Below, piece by piece: positions 50,783 to 51,693 of a DNA stretch of 51,693 nt (position 1 is its first letter; each line of letters starts with the position of its first letter). The notes under the pieces were generated by a model, which saw nothing but the letters and a program-made list of their open reading frames with translations, was not told the origin of the DNA and ran no database searches. A program made the translations under genes and the position numbers. This DNA is from Streptococcus sp. LQJ-218 (lineage in GTDB: Bacteria > Bacillota > Bacilli > Lactobacillales > Streptococcaceae): the NCBI RefSeq assembly GCF_003428885.1, contig NZ_QQRU01000011.1:1-51693 (forward strand), in the 5' to 3' direction.

Positions 50783-50959
50783 ATGCGTTTTATTGGAGAT
50801 ATTTTTAGACTTCTTAAAGACACAACATGGCCAACTCGCAAGGAAAGCTGGAGAGATTTTCGTTCTATCATGGAATATACTGCTTTCTTTGTTGTGATTA
50901 TTTATATTTTTGACAAGTTGATTGTTTCAGGTTTGATTCGATTTATTAACATTTTTTAG
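50783..50959 (+). CDS. secE: Preprotein translocase subunit SecE
   Basis: A 58-residue protein with an amphipathic start (FRLLKDTTWPTRKESWRDF, the conserved WPTRKE motif) and one membrane helix (YTAFFVVIIYIFDKLIVSG). SecE clamps SecY in the translocon. It lies 9 bp after rpmG, with GGAGAGAG before the ATG. Confidence 0.96.
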   Translation: MRFIGDIFRLLKDTTWPTRKESWRDFRSIMEYTAFFVVIIYIFDKLIVSGLIRFINIF

Positions 50960-51012
50960 AAGAACTGTGGAGTTATTCACGCTAAAAGTCTTCTATTATG
51001 AAAGGAAGTATC

Positions 51013-51549
51013 ATGGATAGTTTTGATAAAGGATGGTTTGTCTTACAAACCTATTCTGGTTATGAAAATAAGGTAAAAGAAAATCTATTACAACGTGCAC
51101 AAACCTACAATATGTTGGATAACATTCTACGTGTTGAAATTCCAACACAAACCGTGCAAGTTGAAAAAAATGGAAAGAGAAAAGAAGTAGAAGAAAATCG
51201 CTTTCCAGGTTATGTTCTTGTAGAAATGGTTATGACGGATGAAGCTTGGTTTGTTGTTCGAAATACACCAAACGTTACAGGATTCGTCGGATCTCACGGA
51301 AATAGATCAAAACCAACTCCATTATTGGAACAAGAAATCCGTGATATCTTGGTTTCTATGGGACAAACTGTACAAGAGTTTGATATCGATGTTGAAGTTG
51401 GTCAAACTGTACGTATTATTGACGGTGCTTTTGCAGACTATACTGGTAAAATTGCAGAGATTGATAACAATAAAGTGAAGATGATTATCTCTATGTTTGG
51501 TAATGATACAGTTGCAGAAGTAAACCTAAACCAAATTGCAGAATTATAA
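51013..51549 (+). CDS. nusG: Transcription termination/antitermination protein NusG
   Basis: A 178-residue RNA polymerase elongation factor. The NGN domain has GWFVLQTYSGYENKVKENLL, FPGYVLVEM and RNTPNVTGFVG; the KOW domain has VEVGQTVRIIDGAFADYTGK. Start 51013 (MDSFDKGW) is preceded by AAAGGAAG; an in-frame ATG lies at 50998. It is followed by a terminator and then comX, the usual pneumococcal order. Confidence 0.97.
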   Translation: MDSFDKGWFVLQTYSGYENKVKENLLQRAQTYNMLDNILRVEIPTQTVQVEKNGKRKEVEENRFPGYVLVEMVMTDEAWFVVRNTPNVTGFVGSHGNRSKPTPLLEQEIRDILVSMGQTVQEFDIDVEVGQTVRIIDGAFADYTGKIAEIDNNKVKMIISMFGNDTVAEVNLNQIAEL

Positions 51550-51552
51550 CCC

Positions 51553-51579
51553 AAAGAGAGGCAAGTCCTCTCTTTTTTG
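51553..51579 (+). terminator. Terminator after nusG
   Basis: AAAGAGAGG and CCTCTCTTT form a perfect 9-bp stem around CAAGT, followed by TTT. Confidence 0.88.
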
Positions 51580-51580
51580 T

Positions 51581-51589
51581 GCAGTTGAG
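51581..51589 (+). promoter_or_regulatory. Candidate ComE-box of comX
   Basis: GCAGTTGAG matches the ACAGTTGAG half of the ComE direct repeat found before early competence genes. It lies about 80 bases before the comX start; a second half-site is not clear. Confidence 0.5.
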
Positions 51590-51668
51590 GAGGTAGAGAG
51601 AACAGAACAGAGAAAAGAACCCAATTAGCTTCTTTATTTGTTAAACTGTATCTAGAAAGGGGAACGTT

Positions 51669-51693
51669 ATGTTTAAAGAATTGTATAAAGAAG
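51669..51693 (+). CDS. comX: Competence sigma factor ComX, first codons only (cut by window edge)
   Basis: The last 25 bases read MFKELYKE behind AAAGGGG. This is the start of ComX (SigX), the alternative sigma factor that reads cin-boxes such as the one before cglA. Identification rests on eight residues plus position directly after nusG, which is the standard comX1 site in pneumococcus. Confidence 0.7.

Overview
The window is chromosomal DNA of a Streptococcus of the mitis group, most likely S. pneumoniae or a very close relative (S. mitis/S. pseudopneumoniae). The evidence is the competence set (cglABCDEFG behind a ComX cin-box, and the first codons of comX at the right edge), a RUP repeat, the pneumococcal gene order tgt - nagA - cgl - ackA - rnpA/yidC/jag - ula locus - tkt - adhE - gap - pbp2A - rpmG/secE/nusG - comX, and near-identity of many proteins to pneumococcal ones I recognise. 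No database was searched; species and gene names rest on recognition of the translated sequences.

Layout. 1-142: end of an IS3-family element. 154-6126: DUF975 membrane protein, tgt, an OatA/Adr-type acyltransferase, a RUP element, nagA with a NagR-type operator, and a DUF1033 gene. 6175-9910: the ComX-driven DNA-uptake pseudopilus operon. 9943-15795: two methyltransferases, ackA, rnpA-yidC-jag and a hypothetical gene. 15855-27651: a carbohydrate island where pneumococci normally carry ulaA-F: UlaE- and UlaF-type epimerases, a LacI regulator with a promoter and paired operators, then a six-gene operon (propeller-like protein, 2-hydroxyacid dehydrogenase, lone galactitol-type EIIC, amidohydrolase, FGGY kinase, TIM-barrel epimerase-like protein), an acetyltransferase remnant and a BglG-type regulator. 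27855-29677: a CPBP protein lacking two motif histidines, and a ulaG pseudogene with four lesions. 29791-36032: tkt, yajC, a low-molecular-weight tyrosine phosphatase, a MORN protein, and adhE behind Rex and cre sites. 36164-40858: XRE/PlcR-like regulator, an ABC exporter that may be one gene split at an A6 tract, an IS30-family remnant, and a streptococcin-type bacteriocin with a probable immunity protein. 41036-45928 (minus strand): a four-gene glycosylation cluster resembling the GtfA/GtfB system for serine-rich adhesins, flanked by 43-bp direct repeats. 46336-51693: gap, a pseudouridine synthase, pbp2A, rpmG, secE, nusG and the start of comX.

How the parts fit. The 15.9-27.7 kb island plus tkt outlines a route in which a free sugar or sugar acid enters through the EIIC-like protein, is processed by the amidohydrolase and dehydrogenase, is phosphorylated by the kinase, and reaches D-xylulose 5-phosphate through the two epimerases; the substrate is unknown. 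Loss of ulaA-D fits the decay of ulaG. The competence regulator start and its pseudopilus target operon lie at opposite ends of the window. Candidate CcpA (cre) sites precede ackA, ulaE, adhE and the bacteriocin.

The least ordinary items are the sugar island with an EIIC but no EIIA/EIIB, the bacteriocin whose signal peptide depends on an A-tract, and the orphan adhesin-type glycosylation cluster with a frameshifted gtfA.
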